A stretch of 64,000 nt of DNA from Paraglaciecola mesophila KMM 241 (GCF_000315015.1 NZ_BAEP01000089.1:1-64000); one strand, 5' to 3'; shown: positions 42,423 through 55,734, counted from the stretch's first letter. A program made the numbers and translations. Notes: generated by a model from the sequence alone, not told the origin.

Positions 42423-43238
42423 ATGCTAAGTTTGAAAGACAGAATCGCTCAACTCGGTAAAACGCTTGGCAGGAAACATATTCCTGATACCTATACTGAT
42501 TATAAGACGGTAAGGCTCGAACACGAAGCTCTTGCTAATCGCGACGTGCGCCAGCTACAAAAAGACGGCAAACGCGCCCGAATTCAAACGTTACATGGAC
42601 GTTCTGATCTTAATCCTAAATGGACGTTCGACAATCTTATTCAAGACAGTGACGACGTAAAAGAAGCGATAAGTATTGCCCATTCGTTTATCGCAGCCCA
42701 TGAGGATCCCGCTTGGCGCAAAAGTGGCTCGCATATGATGATATTTTATGGTGATTATGGCCGTGGAAAATCTCATACCGCTGGTGCTATTGCACACGAG
42801 TTGATCAATCAATACGAGATCACTGTTTTATACAGACAACTTTCAACACTGCTAGAAATGCGCTTCTTCTCATACGATTACAGCGCGACAGATAAAGTAG
42901 GTGAGAAATTTCGTGAAATAAACCAAGAACTACTCGACGTTGATTTATTAATATTGGACGAGGTGTGTGTCAATGAGTCTGCACTTAAGAAGAACGCCCA
43001 AAGCTGGTTAGGAAATTTGTTAAGACAGCGTCTGGCACATAATAAAAACTGCATACTAATCACCAACCATAACCTGGCTGAACTCGAACAAGCCTTAGGT
43101 AGCTACTGTTTTGAGTCAATAAAAGAATACGATACCTACAAGGTTCGCTTTGAAGGCCCAAGTCGCCGAAAAGAGATTATTCCTTCACAAGTAGAGACCC
43201 ACAGAGCAACCGGTTATCAGCCTAATCAAGTAAAATAA
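42423..43238 (+). CDS. DnaC-like AAA+ ATPase (probable helicase loader), arginine finger absent
   Basis: 271 residues. Walker A GDYGRGKS (110-117), Walker B VDLLILDE (173-180) and sensor I ILITNHN (about 211-217) follow E. coli DnaC, the loader of DnaB. The C-terminal part aligns by LGSYCFESIK with LGERVMDRMR of DnaC; the arginine-finger Arg (R220 in E. coli) is Ser here, and two Args follow later (PSRR). The N-terminal 90 residues (DnaB-binding in DnaC) are Lys/Arg rich. It lies between a DnaT-like gene and oriC, and no gene follows before oriC. Role inferred from family and location; a phage-type replication origin is also possible. Confidence 0.82.
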   Translation: MLSLKDRIAQLGKTLGRKHIPDTYTDYKTVRLEHEALANRDVRQLQKDGKRARIQTLHGRSDLNPKWTFDNLIQDSDDVKEAISIAHSFIAAHEDPAWRKSGSHMMIFYGDYGRGKSHTAGAIAHELINQYEITVLYRQLSTLLEMRFFSYDYSATDKVGEKFREINQELLDVDLLILDEVCVNESALKKNAQSWLGNLLRQRLAHNKNCILITNHNLAELEQALGSYCFESIKEYDTYKVRFEGPSRRKEIIPSQVETHRATGYQPNQVK

Positions 43239-43802
43239 GGAATTGTCATTTGCCGCTAGATATATTTATATAGCGGCATTTCCTTGGTGATAAGAGAAAA
43301 CCATAAGAGTAATCTTTCGATTAGAGCTCTCAAGCTAGCACAATAATCACGCGCTATCCCCTTCCTCTTGTTCCATAAAATTGTACTAGTCAATGCGATA
43401 TAAGTGACTATATCTCCTTTACAGACTATATCCGCTCATGAGTGCTCGCTCAGCGTTAATCATGATTAAATAGGCGCTATGATCCACACTCAACCATCAC
43501 CGTACGTTAGGCGATACGTTATAAGTGCTCACCTAAAAAGTTAATAAACGCAGATAAATAGCCGAAAAGGAAAGCTCATGTTCATAAGCAAGGATCCTCA
43601 TAAACAGGATCTTCGTCATTTGAATGTTACTTTAGGATCTTTTTAGACGCTCTTTTACTCTCTCTTTTAGAAATTTTCAGGAAAATTGCGTCCTAATATC
43701 CTGTTTATCTTTAGACAAAAAAAGCCCCAGCAGTCTTAATTAAGTGTTTATAGTGCTGTTTTCCAATTATTTAAAAAAAAATCATAATTTAATTTTCGCT
43801 TA
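43239..43802. other. Left flank of oriC without genes
   Basis: 560 bp after the DnaC-like gene. It contains GATC in a cluster (43592-43640; GGATCC, CAGGATC, AGGATC) and a poly-A tract, but no perfect DnaA box and no ORF that looks coding. It is probably part of a wider origin/control region. Confidence 0.5.
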
Positions 43803-43812
43803 GATCCAGCAG

Positions 43813-43821
43813 TTATACACA
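43813..43821 (+). promoter_or_regulatory. DnaA box in oriC (R2-like)
   Basis: TTATACACA followed by ACTC, as in E. coli R2. Confidence 0.85.
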
Positions 43822-43904
43822 ACTCGATCGAAGATCGTGATCTAAAGGGTATAGGTCATGTAGAATAGGGTTTATGGACTGATCCTATTGAAGAAGATCA
43901 CATT

Positions 43905-43913
43905 TTATACACA
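43905..43913 (+). promoter_or_regulatory. DnaA box in oriC
   Basis: TTATACACA, perfect. Confidence 0.85.
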
Positions 43914-44010
43914 GTTAGATCAAACCTTATCCTTTATTGTGCACAAGATCCTGAATAACTGCTGTATAATCACTACATATCCACTTGATAAATATAGGCT
44001 TGGATCCGCT

Positions 44011-44019
44011 TGTGGATAA
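44011..44019 (-). promoter_or_regulatory. DnaA box in oriC (TTATCCACA)
   Basis: Perfect strong box on the minus strand, near the AT-rich side. Confidence 0.87.
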
Positions 44020-44115
44020 GATCGCTACTTACCCCCAAGCTATACAAAATAGATCAATGAATGATCACAACAAAAAGTTCAATATAACTTACTGATAATA
44101 TTGAATTAATAACGC

Positions 44116-44124
44116 TTACACACA
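44116..44124 (+). promoter_or_regulatory. R1-position DnaA box, one mismatch
   Basis: TTACACACA (one mismatch) directly beside the AT-rich 13-mer-like region, where R1 sits in E. coli. Confidence 0.5.
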
Positions 44125-44297
44125 GATCCATCGATCACTAATAATAATAACATTAAGTAAAGATCTAAATAGATCATATAAATATTAAGCAAGATCGGTT
44201 TGATCTTCTGAATGAATTTTAAGCATTTCACTTCTGCTAAATAACATATAGAATACGCGCCCCTTTTTTGGGATATACATGATTGAAGAGGTACTAA

Positions 44298-46199
44298 ATG
44301 TTTTATCAACAACAATTTGACGTAATCGTAGTTGGTGGTGGTCACGCAGGCACTGAAGCGGCACTTGCTGCTGCGCGTATGGGATCAAAAACCCTATTAT
44401 TGACACATAACGTTGAAACTCTAGGCCAGATGTCATGTAACCCAGCGATTGGTGGGATCGGTAAAGGTCACCTAGTAAAAGAAATTGATGCTTTAGGTGG
44501 CAGTATGGCTAAAGCTATCGACAAGGGTGGGATCCAATTCAGAACACTGAATTCAAGCAAAGGGCCTGCCGTAAGGGCGACTCGCGCACAAGCTGATCGA
44601 TCCTTATATCGATCTGCTATTCGCGATATTGTTGAGCATCAAGATAATCTCACTCTTTTCCAACAATCTTGTGACGATCTTATCGTGGAAAACGATCAAG
44701 TCACTGGTGTAGTGACTCAGATGGGTCTGAAATTCCGTGCGAAATCCGTTGTAATCACCGTAGGCACGTTTTTAGGTGGTACCATTCATATCGGTATGGA
44801 AAATTACAAAGGAGGCCGTGCTGGCGATCCTCCTTCGATTGCATTAGCAGATCGCTTACGCGCTTTACCTTTTCGTGTGTCACGCTTAAAAACGGGTACT
44901 CCCGCACGCTTGGATGCCAGAACACTCGACTACAGTGTGATGCAAGAGCAATTGGGTGACAGCCCTACTCCAGTATTTTCATTTATGGGAAAAAGGGAAG
45001 ACCATCCTAGACAAATCGCGTGTTACATCACCCATACAAACAGTAAAACCCACGATATCATTCGTGGTGGGCTAGACCGCTCCCCTATGTACACTGGGGT
45101 GATAGAAGGTATTGGACCACGCTATTGTCCTTCGATAGAAGACAAAATTAATCGCTTTGCAGACAAAGATTCTCATCAAATATTTGTAGAGCCTGAAGGC
45201 TTGAACAGTATCGAAGTATATCCAAACGGAATATCGACAAGTCTGCCATTTGATGTTCAGTTTGAGCTCGTTCGTTCAATTAAAGGTTTCGAAAATGCCC
45301 ATATTATCCGTCCGGGGTATGCGATCGAATATGATTTCTTTGATCCGCGAGATCTAAAACAAAGCCTTGAGACCAAATTTATTAAAGGCTTGTTCTTCGC
45401 TGGTCAAATCAACGGTACCACAGGCTATGAAGAAGCAGGGGCGCAAGGTTTAATTGCCGGAGCGAATGCATCTTTACAGTGCCAAGGGAAGGATCCATTG
45501 ATCCTGCGTCGCGATGAAGCATACATGGGCGTACTGATCGACGATCTCGCTACCATGGGCACCAAAGAACCCTATCGCATGTTCACTAGCCGCGCTGAAT
45601 ACCGTTTGTTGTTACGTGAAGATAACGCAGACATTAGATTAACGGCCAAGGGTCATGAGCTAGGTTTAGTTGACGAACAACGCTGGCAAGCATTCAATAT
45701 TAAACTGGAAGCCATAGAGCTTGAACGCCAGCGTCTGCGAGATACTTGGGTACATCCTAAGCATGCAGCAGCAGAAGCACTGAATCCATTGTTAAAAAAT
45801 GCATTAAGCAAAGAAAATACCTTAGAAGATTTAATCCGTCGTCCTGAAATGACGTATGAAACGTTAATGAAACTCACTGATTTTGGCCCAGGGATCGCCG
45901 ATCCTAAAGCGGCTGAGCAAGTGGAAATACAGATCAAATATGCGGGCTATATTGAACGCCAACAAGATGAGATCGCAAAATCACGTAAAAACGAAAATAC
46001 TTTGATCCCCATTGATTTCGATTACAGCCAGATTTCAGGTCTATCAAATGAAGTTGTGGCAAAGCTAAGCGACGCCAAGCCCGAAACATTAGGCTTAGCT
46101 TCACGTATATCAGGTATTACCCCTGCCGCTATTTCTTTGCTTCTGGTCTATTTGAAAAAGCACGGCTTGCTTAGAAAAACAGAGCGTAAAACTGCATAA
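44298..46199 (+). CDS. mnmG: tRNA uridine-34 modification enzyme MnmG (GidA)
   Basis: FAD-dependent partner of MnmE in wobble-uridine modification. 633 residues (E. coli 629): FAD motif [10 protein letters not shown] at 13, the GidA signatures [12 protein letters not shown] and [14 protein letters not shown], and the C-terminal helical MnmE-binding domain. GAGG precedes ATG 44298. Starts just right of oriC and overlaps rsmG by one base. Confidence 0.97.
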   Translation: MFYQQQFDVIVVGGGHAGTEAALAAARMGSKTLLLTHNVETLGQMSCNPAIGGIGKGHLVKEIDALGGSMAKAIDKGGIQFRTLNSSKGPAVRATRAQADRSLYRSAIRDIVEHQDNLTLFQQSCDDLIVENDQVTGVVTQMGLKFRAKSVVITVGTFLGGTIHIGMENYKGGRAGDPPSIALADRLRALPFRVSRLKTGTPARLDARTLDYSVMQEQLGDSPTPVFSFMGKREDHPRQIACYITHTNSKTHDIIRGGLDRSPMYTGVIEGIGPRYCPSIEDKINRFADKDSHQIFVEPEGLNSIEVYPNGISTSLPFDVQFELVRSIKGFENAHIIRPGYAIEYDFFDPRDLKQSLETKFIKGLFFAGQINGTTGYEEAGAQGLIAGANASLQCQGKDPLILRRDEAYMGVLIDDLATMGTKEPYRMFTSRAEYRLLLREDNADIRLTAKGHELGLVDEQRWQAFNIKLEAIELERQRLRDTWVHPKHAAAEALNPLLKNALSKENTLEDLIRRPEMTYETLMKLTDFGPGIADPKAAEQVEIQIKYAGYIERQQDEIAKSRKNENTLIPIDFDYSQISGLSNEVVAKLSDAKPETLGLASRISGITPAAISLLLVYLKKHGLLRKTERKTA

Positions 46200-46837
46200 T
46201 GTCAGATAACACAGAGTACTTAACGGGTTTACTTACTACTCATATCAAGCGCACTGAGCTACAGGTAACAAAAGATCAGATCAGCCAGTTAGTTGGTTTT
46301 GTCCAAATGATCGATAAATGGAATAAAACCTACAACCTAACGTCAGTACGAGATGTTGAGTCTATGTTGTTAAAACACATCATGGACTCCATCGTTGTTG
46401 CTCCTCATTTATCCCAAAATCACTACATTGATGTGGGAACAGGTCCTGGTTTACCAGGGATACCACTTGCTATTATGTTACCGGAAACACATTTCACCTT
46501 GCTTGATAGCCTGGGGAAGCGCGTAAGATTTATGAAGCAAGTTGCTTACGAGTTGAAACTCGATAATATTCAGCCCGTTCAGTCTAGAGTAGAAGATTAT
46601 GTCAGCCCTCATCAGCTCAATGGTGTTTTAAGCCGAGCGTTCGCGTCACTGAATGATATGTTGAACTGGTGTCAGCACTTGATTGGAAATGACGGAACTT
46701 TCATCGCGCTTAAAGGGCAATTACCTCAACAAGAAATAGATGATTTGCCTGCGGGCTTTGCCGTCACTGAGATTGTCCAGTTGCAGGTACCTGAATTGGA
46801 TGGTGATAGGCATCTGATAAAGATTGTTAAGTCATAA
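46199..46837 (+). CDS. rsmG: 16S rRNA (guanine-527-N7)-methyltransferase
   Basis: SAM-dependent methyltransferase for G527 of 16S rRNA. 212 residues with the motif [16 protein letters not shown] (about 78-92) and downstream VLSRAFASL. Its ATG shares a base with the mnmG stop, so the two are coupled. parA follows after about 110 bp. Confidence 0.95.
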   Translation: MSDNTEYLTGLLTTHIKRTELQVTKDQISQLVGFVQMIDKWNKTYNLTSVRDVESMLLKHIMDSIVVAPHLSQNHYIDVGTGPGLPGIPLAIMLPETHFTLLDSLGKRVRFMKQVAYELKLDNIQPVQSRVEDYVSPHQLNGVLSRAFASLNDMLNWCQHLIGNDGTFIALKGQLPQQEIDDLPAGFAVTEIVQLQVPELDGDRHLIKIVKS

Positions 46838-46948
46838 ATGAACATTTCTTTTTAACGTTAAAAGCATTATCTTCTGCAGATAATTTTTTTATCACGCTAT
46901 TTGTCTGAATCTCACTCAATAGCGTCAAATAACCACTGGAATACTATT

Positions 46949-47737
46949 TTGGGAAAAGTCATTGCCATAGCCAATCAAAAAGGTGGCGTAGGTAAAACCA
47001 CTACTGCGGTGAACGTGGCTGCTTCAATGGCGGCAACTAAGCGTAAAGTCTTGTTGATCGACTTAGATCCACAAGGTAATGCCACCATGGGTAGCGGTGT
47101 TGATAAATACGACGCCCCCAATACGTGTTATGAACTATTGATCGAAGAAAAACCGATCAAGGATGTGGTTATTTCAGATACTTCGGGTAAATATGACCTG
47201 ATTGCCGCTAATACAGATGTAACCGCTGCCGAAATTAAATTGATGGAAGTGTTCGCCCGCGAAGTGCGGTTACGCAATGCACTCGCTCCTGTGCGCAATT
47301 ACTATGACTTCATTTTTATTGATTGCCCTCCTTCGCTTAACCAACTCACCGTTAACGCTATGGCGGCTGCTGATTCAGTGTTAGTACCCATGCAGTGCGA
47401 ATACTATGCGCTTGAAGGGCTAACCGCATTGATGGATACCATTAAAAAGCTTGCTTCAGTGGTAAATCCAGAATTAACAATTGAAGGGGTGTTGCGCACC
47501 ATGTACGATCCGCGCAATCGCCTTGCTAACGATGTATCCGAGCAATTAAAGCGTCATTTTGGTGAACAGGTATATCGCACGGTTATTCCGCGCAATGTAC
47601 GTTTAGCGGAAGCACCAAGTTTTGGTACACCTGCGATGTATTACGACCGCTCTTCAACAGGGTCAAAAGCATACTTAGCGCTTGCCGGTGAAATACTGCG
47701 TCGCAGTAAAAAAGAAAATATAGCTAACGTTAGTTAA
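46949..47737 (+). CDS. parA: Chromosome-partitioning ATPase ParA
   Basis: Walker-type ATPase that with ParB/parS moves origins to the poles; binds DNA non-specifically. 262 residues from TTG 46949, which gives the family start GKVIAIANQKGGVGKTTT (deviant Walker A with Lys). An in-frame TTG at 46901 would add 16 unconserved residues. Walker B FIFIDCPPSL and the ParA tail (SKAYLALAGEIL) are present. Neighbour of parB; parS sites are in recF. Confidence 0.96.
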   Translation: MGKVIAIANQKGGVGKTTTAVNVAASMAATKRKVLLIDLDPQGNATMGSGVDKYDAPNTCYELLIEEKPIKDVVISDTSGKYDLIAANTDVTAAEIKLMEVFAREVRLRNALAPVRNYYDFIFIDCPPSLNQLTVNAMAAADSVLVPMQCEYYALEGLTALMDTIKKLASVVNPELTIEGVLRTMYDPRNRLANDVSEQLKRHFGEQVYRTVIPRNVRLAEAPSFGTPAMYYDRSSTGSKAYLALAGEILRRSKKENIANVS

Positions 47738-47770
47738 CTTAATATCAATACGGGTCGAATAGAGAAATAC

Positions 47771-48643
47771 ATGTCAGCAAAAAAACGAGGATTAGGAAGA
47801 GGACTAGATGCGTTGTTGGCGACAAGTCAGGCATCACGAAATGCGGAAGGTCAGCATACGCAACAAAATGACAGCGAATTACAGCAATTAGCCGTTGAGT
47901 TTCTTAAGCCTGGAAAATACCAACCCCGTAAAGACATGTCGCCAGATGCTTTGGAAGAATTAGCATCTTCTATTCGCTCACAGGGTATTATCCAACCTAT
48001 TATCGTGCGTGCGGTAGGCATTAACGAATTTGAAATTATTGCAGGAGAGCGTCGTTGGCGTGCATCGCAGTTAGCTGGTTTAGACACAGTACCTTGCTTA
48101 GTCAAAGACGTACCCGACGAAGCTGCCGTTGCTATTGCGCTTATTGAAAACATTCAGCGTGAAGATCTAAACGCAATGGAAGAAGCTCAAGCATTAGAGC
48201 GTCTCATGAGTGAATTCGAATTAACCCATCAAGAAGTAGCCACCGCAGTCGGCAAATCTCGTACGACCGTGACGAACTTACTGCGCCTCAATAATTTGCA
48301 TGAAGACGTTAAATTATTATTGGAGCACGGTGACATTGAAATGGGTCATGCTAGAGCGTTACTTGGCTTAGAAGGTGATTCCCAGCTAGAAGCTGCTCAT
48401 ATCGTGTCTGGTAAAGGCTTGACCGTTAGAGACACTGAAAACTTAGTTCGCAAATTCCTAGAGCCTGCCAGCCCTAAAGAAGAGAAGAAACTTGATCCCG
48501 ACGTGCTACGTTTACAAGACCAATTGTCGCAAAACTTAGGTGCTCCAGTACAAATTGCGCACAATGCTAAAGGGAAAGGCAAAGTCGTGATTAATTTCTC
48601 TAGTTTAGACGAATTAGACGGAATTTTGTTGCACATAAAGTAA
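47771..48643 (+). CDS. parB: Chromosome-partitioning protein ParB
   Basis: CTPase clamp and parS-binding protein. 290 residues: N-terminal CTP domain (ERRWRASQLAGL and AIALIENIQREDLNAMEEA, the family hallmark), a central helix-turn-helix (about 145-195; VATAVGKSRTTVTNLLRL) and a C-terminal dimerisation domain (GKVVINFSSLDELDGIL). Starts MSAKKRGLGRGLDALL, as in the family. Two perfect parS sites lie in recF, about 15 kb away. Confidence 0.97.
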   Translation: MSAKKRGLGRGLDALLATSQASRNAEGQHTQQNDSELQQLAVEFLKPGKYQPRKDMSPDALEELASSIRSQGIIQPIIVRAVGINEFEIIAGERRWRASQLAGLDTVPCLVKDVPDEAAVAIALIENIQREDLNAMEEAQALERLMSEFELTHQEVATAVGKSRTTVTNLLRLNNLHEDVKLLLEHGDIEMGHARALLGLEGDSQLEAAHIVSGKGLTVRDTENLVRKFLEPASPKEEKKLDPDVLRLQDQLSQNLGAPVQIAHNAKGKGKVVINFSSLDELDGILLHIK

Positions 48644-48677
48644 TGTTACAAATAGGCAGTCGAAATACCCTTTTCAG

Positions 48678-48705
48678 TTGTAAATTCGTCGCAGATAAGT
48701 ATACT
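48678..48705 (+). promoter_or_regulatory. Promoter of the atp operon
   Basis: -35 TTGTAA (48678-48683), 16-bp spacer, perfect-looking -10 TATACT (48700-48705), 40 bp before atpI. Confidence 0.75.
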
Positions 48706-48744
48706 TTCGGCGCTTTTGAAGGTATCAGCAAGTAGAGGAATAAG

Positions 48745-49134
48745 TTGATAGCGAGTTTAACCGCACCAGGTCGAGCGTTGGCAAAAAATATTTTTTACTG
48801 CCAAATGACTATTATCATCGCCTTAAGTGCATTTTTTGCCGTAATTTACGGACAAAACTCGGCAATATCATCCTTGTTTGGTGGAGTTATTTGTTTGCTC
48901 CCAAACGTCATTTTCGCTTACTTTGCCTTTAGATATGCCGGTGCTAGTAAGAACAAACTGGTTGTACAGCAATTTAATAAAGGCTCAAAACTCAAATTTT
49001 TCGCCACCATAGTGTTATTCATCGTGGCATATCAATGGAAAGACCTTCAGCCTCTACCATTGATGTTGAGTTACGTAGTGACTTTAGTAAGCCAATGGCC
49101 AGTAATATTATTTTTAGGTCGCGTTAAACAATAA
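48745..49134 (+). CDS. atpI: ATP synthase protein I
   Basis: Small membrane protein that helps assemble the c-ring of the F-ATPase. 129 residues with four hydrophobic segments. It starts at TTG 48745. First gene of the F-ATPase operon in the conventional order I-B-E-F-H-A-G-D-C. Confidence 0.88.
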   Translation: MIASLTAPGRALAKNIFYCQMTIIIALSAFFAVIYGQNSAISSLFGGVICLLPNVIFAYFAFRYAGASKNKLVVQQFNKGSKLKFFATIVLFIVAYQWKDLQPLPLMLSYVVTLVSQWPVILFLGRVKQ

Positions 49135-49992
<858 letters not shown>

Positions 49993-50039
49993 TTTTACAA
50001 CGTTTTATTTTTTTAACATTAACTTAAACACAAAGGTGA

Positions 50040-50294
<255 letters not shown>

Positions 50295-50333
50295 GCACCT
50301 AACTAGACAATAACGAATATAGGAGGAGCGGTT

Positions 50334-50804
50334 TTGAATATCAATGCCACTCTATTTGGCGAACTTCTAGCATTTATATTCTTCGTGTGGTTCTGCATGA
50401 AGTTTGTATGGCCCCCAATTATGGGCGCGATTGAAGAACGCCAAAAGAAAATTGCTGATGGTCTTGCTGCGTCTGAACGCGGTGAAAAAGATCTAGAACT
50501 AGCTCAAGCGAAAGCGACAGAGCAGTTGAAAGAGGCGAAAACTCAAGCAGCTGGAATTATCGAGCAGGCTAAGAAGCGTGGTTCTCAAATAGTTGATGAA
50601 GAAACGCAACGTGCCCACCAAGAGCGTGAGAATATCATTGCTCAAGGTCATGCTGAAATCGAAGCTGAGCGTAACCGTGCAAAAGAAGATTTGCGTAAGC
50701 AAGTCGCAGCGTTAGCTGTAGCCGGTGCTGAGAGAATTCTTGAGCGTCAAATTGATGCTGCAGCGCAAAGTGACATAGTTGAAAAACTTGTCGCCGAGCT
50801 ATAA
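50334..50804 (+). CDS. atpF: ATP synthase Fo subunit b
   Basis: Peripheral stalk: one N-terminal TM helix (about 5-25) and a long coiled coil rich in Ala, Glu and Lys. 156 residues as in E. coli. Starts at TTG 50334 with AGGAGGAG upstream. Confidence 0.96.
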   Translation: MNINATLFGELLAFIFFVWFCMKFVWPPIMGAIEERQKKIADGLAASERGEKDLELAQAKATEQLKEAKTQAAGIIEQAKKRGSQIVDEETQRAHQERENIIAQGHAEIEAERNRAKEDLRKQVAALAVAGAERILERQIDAAAQSDIVEKLVAEL

Positions 50805-50818
50805 GGGGAATTTGAGCT

Positions 50819-51352
50819 ATGTCTGAATTGACAACGATTGCTCGCCCTTACGCAAAAGCTGCGTTCGATTATGCGGTTGAGCAGAAAATCATTGCAGGCT
50901 GGCAGGAAATGCTAGTTTTTGCTGCGCAAGTTGCACAAAATCCAGACATTAAAAACTTGATGTCTGGAGCGGTTGCTCCTGAGTCGCTAGCAGAGATTTT
51001 TAATAAAATCTGTGGTGAACAACTTGACCAACATGGTCAAAACTTGGTGAAAGTTTTGGCTGAAAATAAACGCCTTCAAGCGTTACCTGATATCGCTGAA
51101 TTGTTTAGTGAATTCAAAGCTGAATTCGACAAAGAGATCGAGGTTGATGTTACATCAGCCACAGAACTCAATGCTAAACAACAAGCAGACATCAGTGCGG
51201 CTCTTGAAAAGCGTCTTGCACGAAAAGTTAAGCTGAATTGTAGCGTCGACCCTACCCTGATTGCCGGAGTTAAAATAAAAGCCGGTGATACAGTGATTGA
51301 TGGATCGGTTAAAAGTAAATTAAACCGTCTCACAGACGCGTTACAAGCATAA
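50819..51352 (+). CDS. atpH: ATP synthase F1 subunit delta
   Basis: Links the peripheral stalk to the alpha subunits. 177 residues (E. coli 177), starts [19 protein letters not shown] and ends [16 protein letters not shown]..., the family C-terminal signature. Confidence 0.96.
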   Translation: MSELTTIARPYAKAAFDYAVEQKIIAGWQEMLVFAAQVAQNPDIKNLMSGAVAPESLAEIFNKICGEQLDQHGQNLVKVLAENKRLQALPDIAELFSEFKAEFDKEIEVDVTSATELNAKQQADISAALEKRLARKVKLNCSVDPTLIAGVKIKAGDTVIDGSVKSKLNRLTDALQA

Positions 51353-51365
51353 CGGGGAAAAGAGC

Positions 51366-52907
51366 ATGCAACTGAATTCCACTGAAATTGCAGAACTGAT
51401 CAAACAGCGAATTGAACAGTTTGAAGTAGTAAGTGAAGCTCGTAACGAAGGAACTATCGTTGGTGTAACCGACGGTATTATCCGTATTCATGGCCTTGCA
51501 GATGTAATGCAAGGTGAGATGATTGAGCTTCCTGGTAATCGCTACGCTATCGCATTGAACCTAGAGCGCGACTCTGTAGGTGCGGTTGTTATGGGTCCTT
51601 ACGCTGACCTTCAAGAAGGCGCAAAGGTAACTTCATCAGGCCGTATCCTTGAAGTACCAGTTGGTCGTGGTTTACTAGGTCGTGTTGTTAACACACTTGG
51701 TGCTCCGATCGATGGTAAAGGCGCAATCGAAGCTGATGGTTTTGAACCTGTAGAAAAAATTGCCCCTGGCGTTATTGAACGTCAATCGGTAGATCAACCA
51801 ATCCAAACTGGTTATAAATCAGTTGATGCCATGATCCCAGTTGGTCGTGGACAACGTGAATTGGTTATCGGTGACCGTCAAACAGGTAAAACTGCTTTGG
51901 CCATCGATGCAATCATCAACCAGAAAGATTCTGGCGTTAAATGTGTTTACGTAGCGGTTGGCCAAAAGGCATCAACTATCGCTAACGTAGTACGTAAGCT
52001 TGAAGAGCACGGCGCAATGGCTCATACCATTGTTGTTGCAGCATCAGCTTCTGAATCAGCAGCATTGCAATACCTTGCTCCTTATTCTGGTTGTACTATG
52101 GGTGAATACTTCCGTGACCGCGGTGAAGATGCGTTGATCGTATACGATGACCTGTCTAAGCAAGCTGTTGCTTATCGTCAAATTTCACTATTACTACGTC
52201 GTCCGCCGGGTCGTGAAGCATATCCTGGTGACGTTTTCTATTTGCACTCGCGTCTTCTAGAGCGTGCGGCACGTGTTAACGAAAACTACGTAGAGAATTT
52301 CACCAAGGGTGAAGTAAAAGGTAAAACAGGCTCTTTGACTGCATTACCGATTATCGAAACCCAAGCAGGTGATGTATCAGCATTCGTACCTACTAACGTA
52401 ATCTCAATTACCGATGGTCAGATCTTTTTAGAAACTGACTTGTTTAACTCAGGTATTCGTCCTGCTGTTAACGCAGGTATTTCAGTATCACGTGTTGGTG
52501 GCGCAGCCCAGACTAAAATCGTTAAGAAGTTAGGTGGTGGTATCCGTCTAGCGCTTGCTCAGTATCGTGAATTGGCTGCTTTCTCTCAATTCGCATCTGA
52601 CCTTGACGAAGCGACTCGTGCTCAATTAGAGCATGGTGAGCGTGTTATGGAATTAATGAAACAGAACCAATATGCACCGCTTTCAGTGGCTGACATGTCT
52701 GTTTCATTGTTCGCTGTTGAAAAAGGTTACTTGAAAGACGTTGAGCTAGACAAGATCTTAGATTTTGAAGCTGCGTTGCACTCGTACATGAACAGCGAAT
52801 ACGCAGAGCTGATAAAAACTATCAATGATACAGGTAATTTCAACGGTGAAATTGAAGCCACGTTAGCTGAAGCTTTAGAGAAATTTAAAGCGACACAAAC
52901 TTGGTAA
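51366..52907 (+). CDS. atpA: ATP synthase F1 subunit alpha
   Basis: Nucleotide-binding, non-catalytic hexamer subunit. 513 residues, Walker A GDRQTGKT (about 170), and the conserved [22 protein letters not shown] and the arginine finger segment. Length equals E. coli AtpA. Confidence 0.98.
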   Translation: MQLNSTEIAELIKQRIEQFEVVSEARNEGTIVGVTDGIIRIHGLADVMQGEMIELPGNRYAIALNLERDSVGAVVMGPYADLQEGAKVTSSGRILEVPVGRGLLGRVVNTLGAPIDGKGAIEADGFEPVEKIAPGVIERQSVDQPIQTGYKSVDAMIPVGRGQRELVIGDRQTGKTALAIDAIINQKDSGVKCVYVAVGQKASTIANVVRKLEEHGAMAHTIVVAASASESAALQYLAPYSGCTMGEYFRDRGEDALIVYDDLSKQAVAYRQISLLLRRPPGREAYPGDVFYLHSRLLERAARVNENYVENFTKGEVKGKTGSLTALPIIETQAGDVSAFVPTNVISITDGQIFLETDLFNSGIRPAVNAGISVSRVGGAAQTKIVKKLGGGIRLALAQYRELAAFSQFASDLDEATRAQLEHGERVMELMKQNQYAPLSVADMSVSLFAVEKGYLKDVELDKILDFEAALHSYMNSEYAELIKTINDTGNFNGEIEATLAEALEKFKATQTW

Positions 52908-52962
52908 TCAATGGCACTGCCTTTACTGGCAGTGCATTCGTTGAATAATCGGAGATAGATTT

Positions 52963-53823
52963 ATGGCTAGCGGTAAAGAGATAAAAGGTAAGATCGGGAG
53001 TATTAAAAATACTCAGAAAATCACCAGTGCTATGGAGATGGTTGCTGCGTCTAAAATGAAAAAGGCGCAAGACCGTATGACTGCAAGTCGTCCATACGCT
53101 GAGAATATTCGAAACGTGATCGGTCACCTGGCTAACGCTAACCTTGAATATCGCCATCCTTATTTAGAAGACCGTGAAGTTAAACGTGTCGGCTATATCG
53201 TTATCTCGACTGACCGTGGTTTGTGTGGTGGCTTGAACACCAATGAATTCAAAAAGGTCACGAAAGATGCGAAGAAATGGCAAGAACAAGGTGTAGAAGT
53301 TGATTTTGCAGCTCTAGGTTCTAAATCATGTGCGTTCTTTAATCGTTTCGGCGGCAATATGTTGGCTGCTGAATCTGGACTTGGTGATGCACCAAGTGTG
53401 AAAGACGTGATTGGTTTAGTGCGTATTATGCTTAACGCCTTCAACGAAGGTAAAATCGACCGCCTGTATTTGGTGTTTAATAAGTTTGTTAACACCATGG
53501 CTCAAGAGCCACTGATCGATCAATTGTTACCTTTGCCTAAATCTGAAGATAAAGCATTAAAGCACCGCTGGGATTACATTTACGAACCGGATCCAAAACC
53601 TATTTTGGACACGTTATTGGTTCGTTATATTGAATCTCAAGTATATCAAGGCGTAGTCGAAAACGCAGCGTCCGAGCAAGCTGCTCGTATGGTCGCGATG
53701 AAAGCGGCCACAGATAATGCTGGTGACTTAATTGATGACTTACAACTGATATACAACAAAGCACGTCAAGCAGCGATCACACAGGAAATCAGTGAGATTG
53801 TAAGCGGCGCGGCAGCGGTGTAG
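52963..53823 (+). CDS. atpG: ATP synthase F1 subunit gamma
   Basis: Central rotor shaft. 286 residues, [27 protein letters not shown]-like start and a C-terminal [19 protein letters not shown] pattern. Follows atpA by 55 bases. Confidence 0.97.
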   Translation: MASGKEIKGKIGSIKNTQKITSAMEMVAASKMKKAQDRMTASRPYAENIRNVIGHLANANLEYRHPYLEDREVKRVGYIVISTDRGLCGGLNTNEFKKVTKDAKKWQEQGVEVDFAALGSKSCAFFNRFGGNMLAAESGLGDAPSVKDVIGLVRIMLNAFNEGKIDRLYLVFNKFVNTMAQEPLIDQLLPLPKSEDKALKHRWDYIYEPDPKPILDTLLVRYIESQVYQGVVENAASEQAARMVAMKAATDNAGDLIDDLQLIYNKARQAAITQEISEIVSGAAAV

Positions 53824-53836
53824 GCAAAGGTTTTAG

Positions 53837-55240
<1,404 letters not shown>

Positions 55241-55283
55241 GCGTATCTGCGGATACGTTTAACTTTTTTTGTTAGGAGGGTAT

Positions 55284-55697
55284 ATGGCAATGACAATTCA
55301 ACTGGATGTGGTAAGCGCAGAAGACAGTATTTTTTCTGGATTAGTGCAGAGCATTCAAGTCACCGGTAGTGAAGGTGAGCTTGGTGTTCAGTATGGTCAT
55401 GCTCCTTTGTTGACTACCATCAAAGCTGGAATGGTTAATGTGGTTAAGCAGCACGGCGAAGAAGAATTGATTTATGTTGCTGGTGGTGTACTCGAAGTAC
55501 AACCCGGTCATATATCAGTACTTGCAGATACCGCACTTCGAGCTGGTGACTTGGATGAGCAAGCCGTTCTTGAGGCAAAAAAACGTCTTGAAGAAAATAT
55601 TGCAAATCCTAGTGCTGATTTCGAGTATGCAGAGGCTGCTGCAGAGCTTGCCGAAACCATCGCGCAGTTAAGATTGATTCAAAAGCTACGCAAATAA
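55284..55697 (+). CDS. atpC: ATP synthase F1 subunit epsilon
   Basis: Rotor subunit and inhibitor. 137 residues from ATG 55284, preceded by AGGAGGG; the in-frame TTG at 55269 contains that ribosome-binding site and is rejected. N-terminal beta-sandwich ([11 protein letters not shown]) and C-terminal two-helix region. Last gene of the operon. Confidence 0.95.
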   Translation: MAMTIQLDVVSAEDSIFSGLVQSIQVTGSEGELGVQYGHAPLLTTIKAGMVNVVKQHGEEELIYVAGGVLEVQPGHISVLADTALRAGDLDEQAVLEAKKRLEENIANPSADFEYAEAAAELAETIAQLRLIQKLRK

Positions 55698-55734
55698 TTG
55701 AGCAAGTTATTGAGATAGAAATGTTTCATGTGAA

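Larger units (their letters stand above)
43803..44210. other. oriC: Chromosomal replication origin oriC
   Basis: About 18 GATC sites in 410 bp (roughly 1-2 expected by chance), perfect DnaA boxes at 43813-43821 and 43905-43913 (TTATACACA, the first followed by ACTC as in E. coli R2) and 44011-44019 (TTATCCACA on the minus strand), a near-match at 44116-44124, a further degenerate one at 43976-43984, and an AT-rich unwinding region 44041-44190. Read on the minus strand, the AT-rich part contains GATCTATTTAGAT and GATCTTTACTTAA, like the E. coli 13-mers. It lies between mioC and mnmG, the E. coli arrangement. Confidence 0.92.

Noticed and set aside
44106-44345. Minus-strand ORF across oriC and the mnmG start
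   Set aside because: Covers DnaA boxes and the mnmG promoter, no ribosome-binding site, unusual composition.
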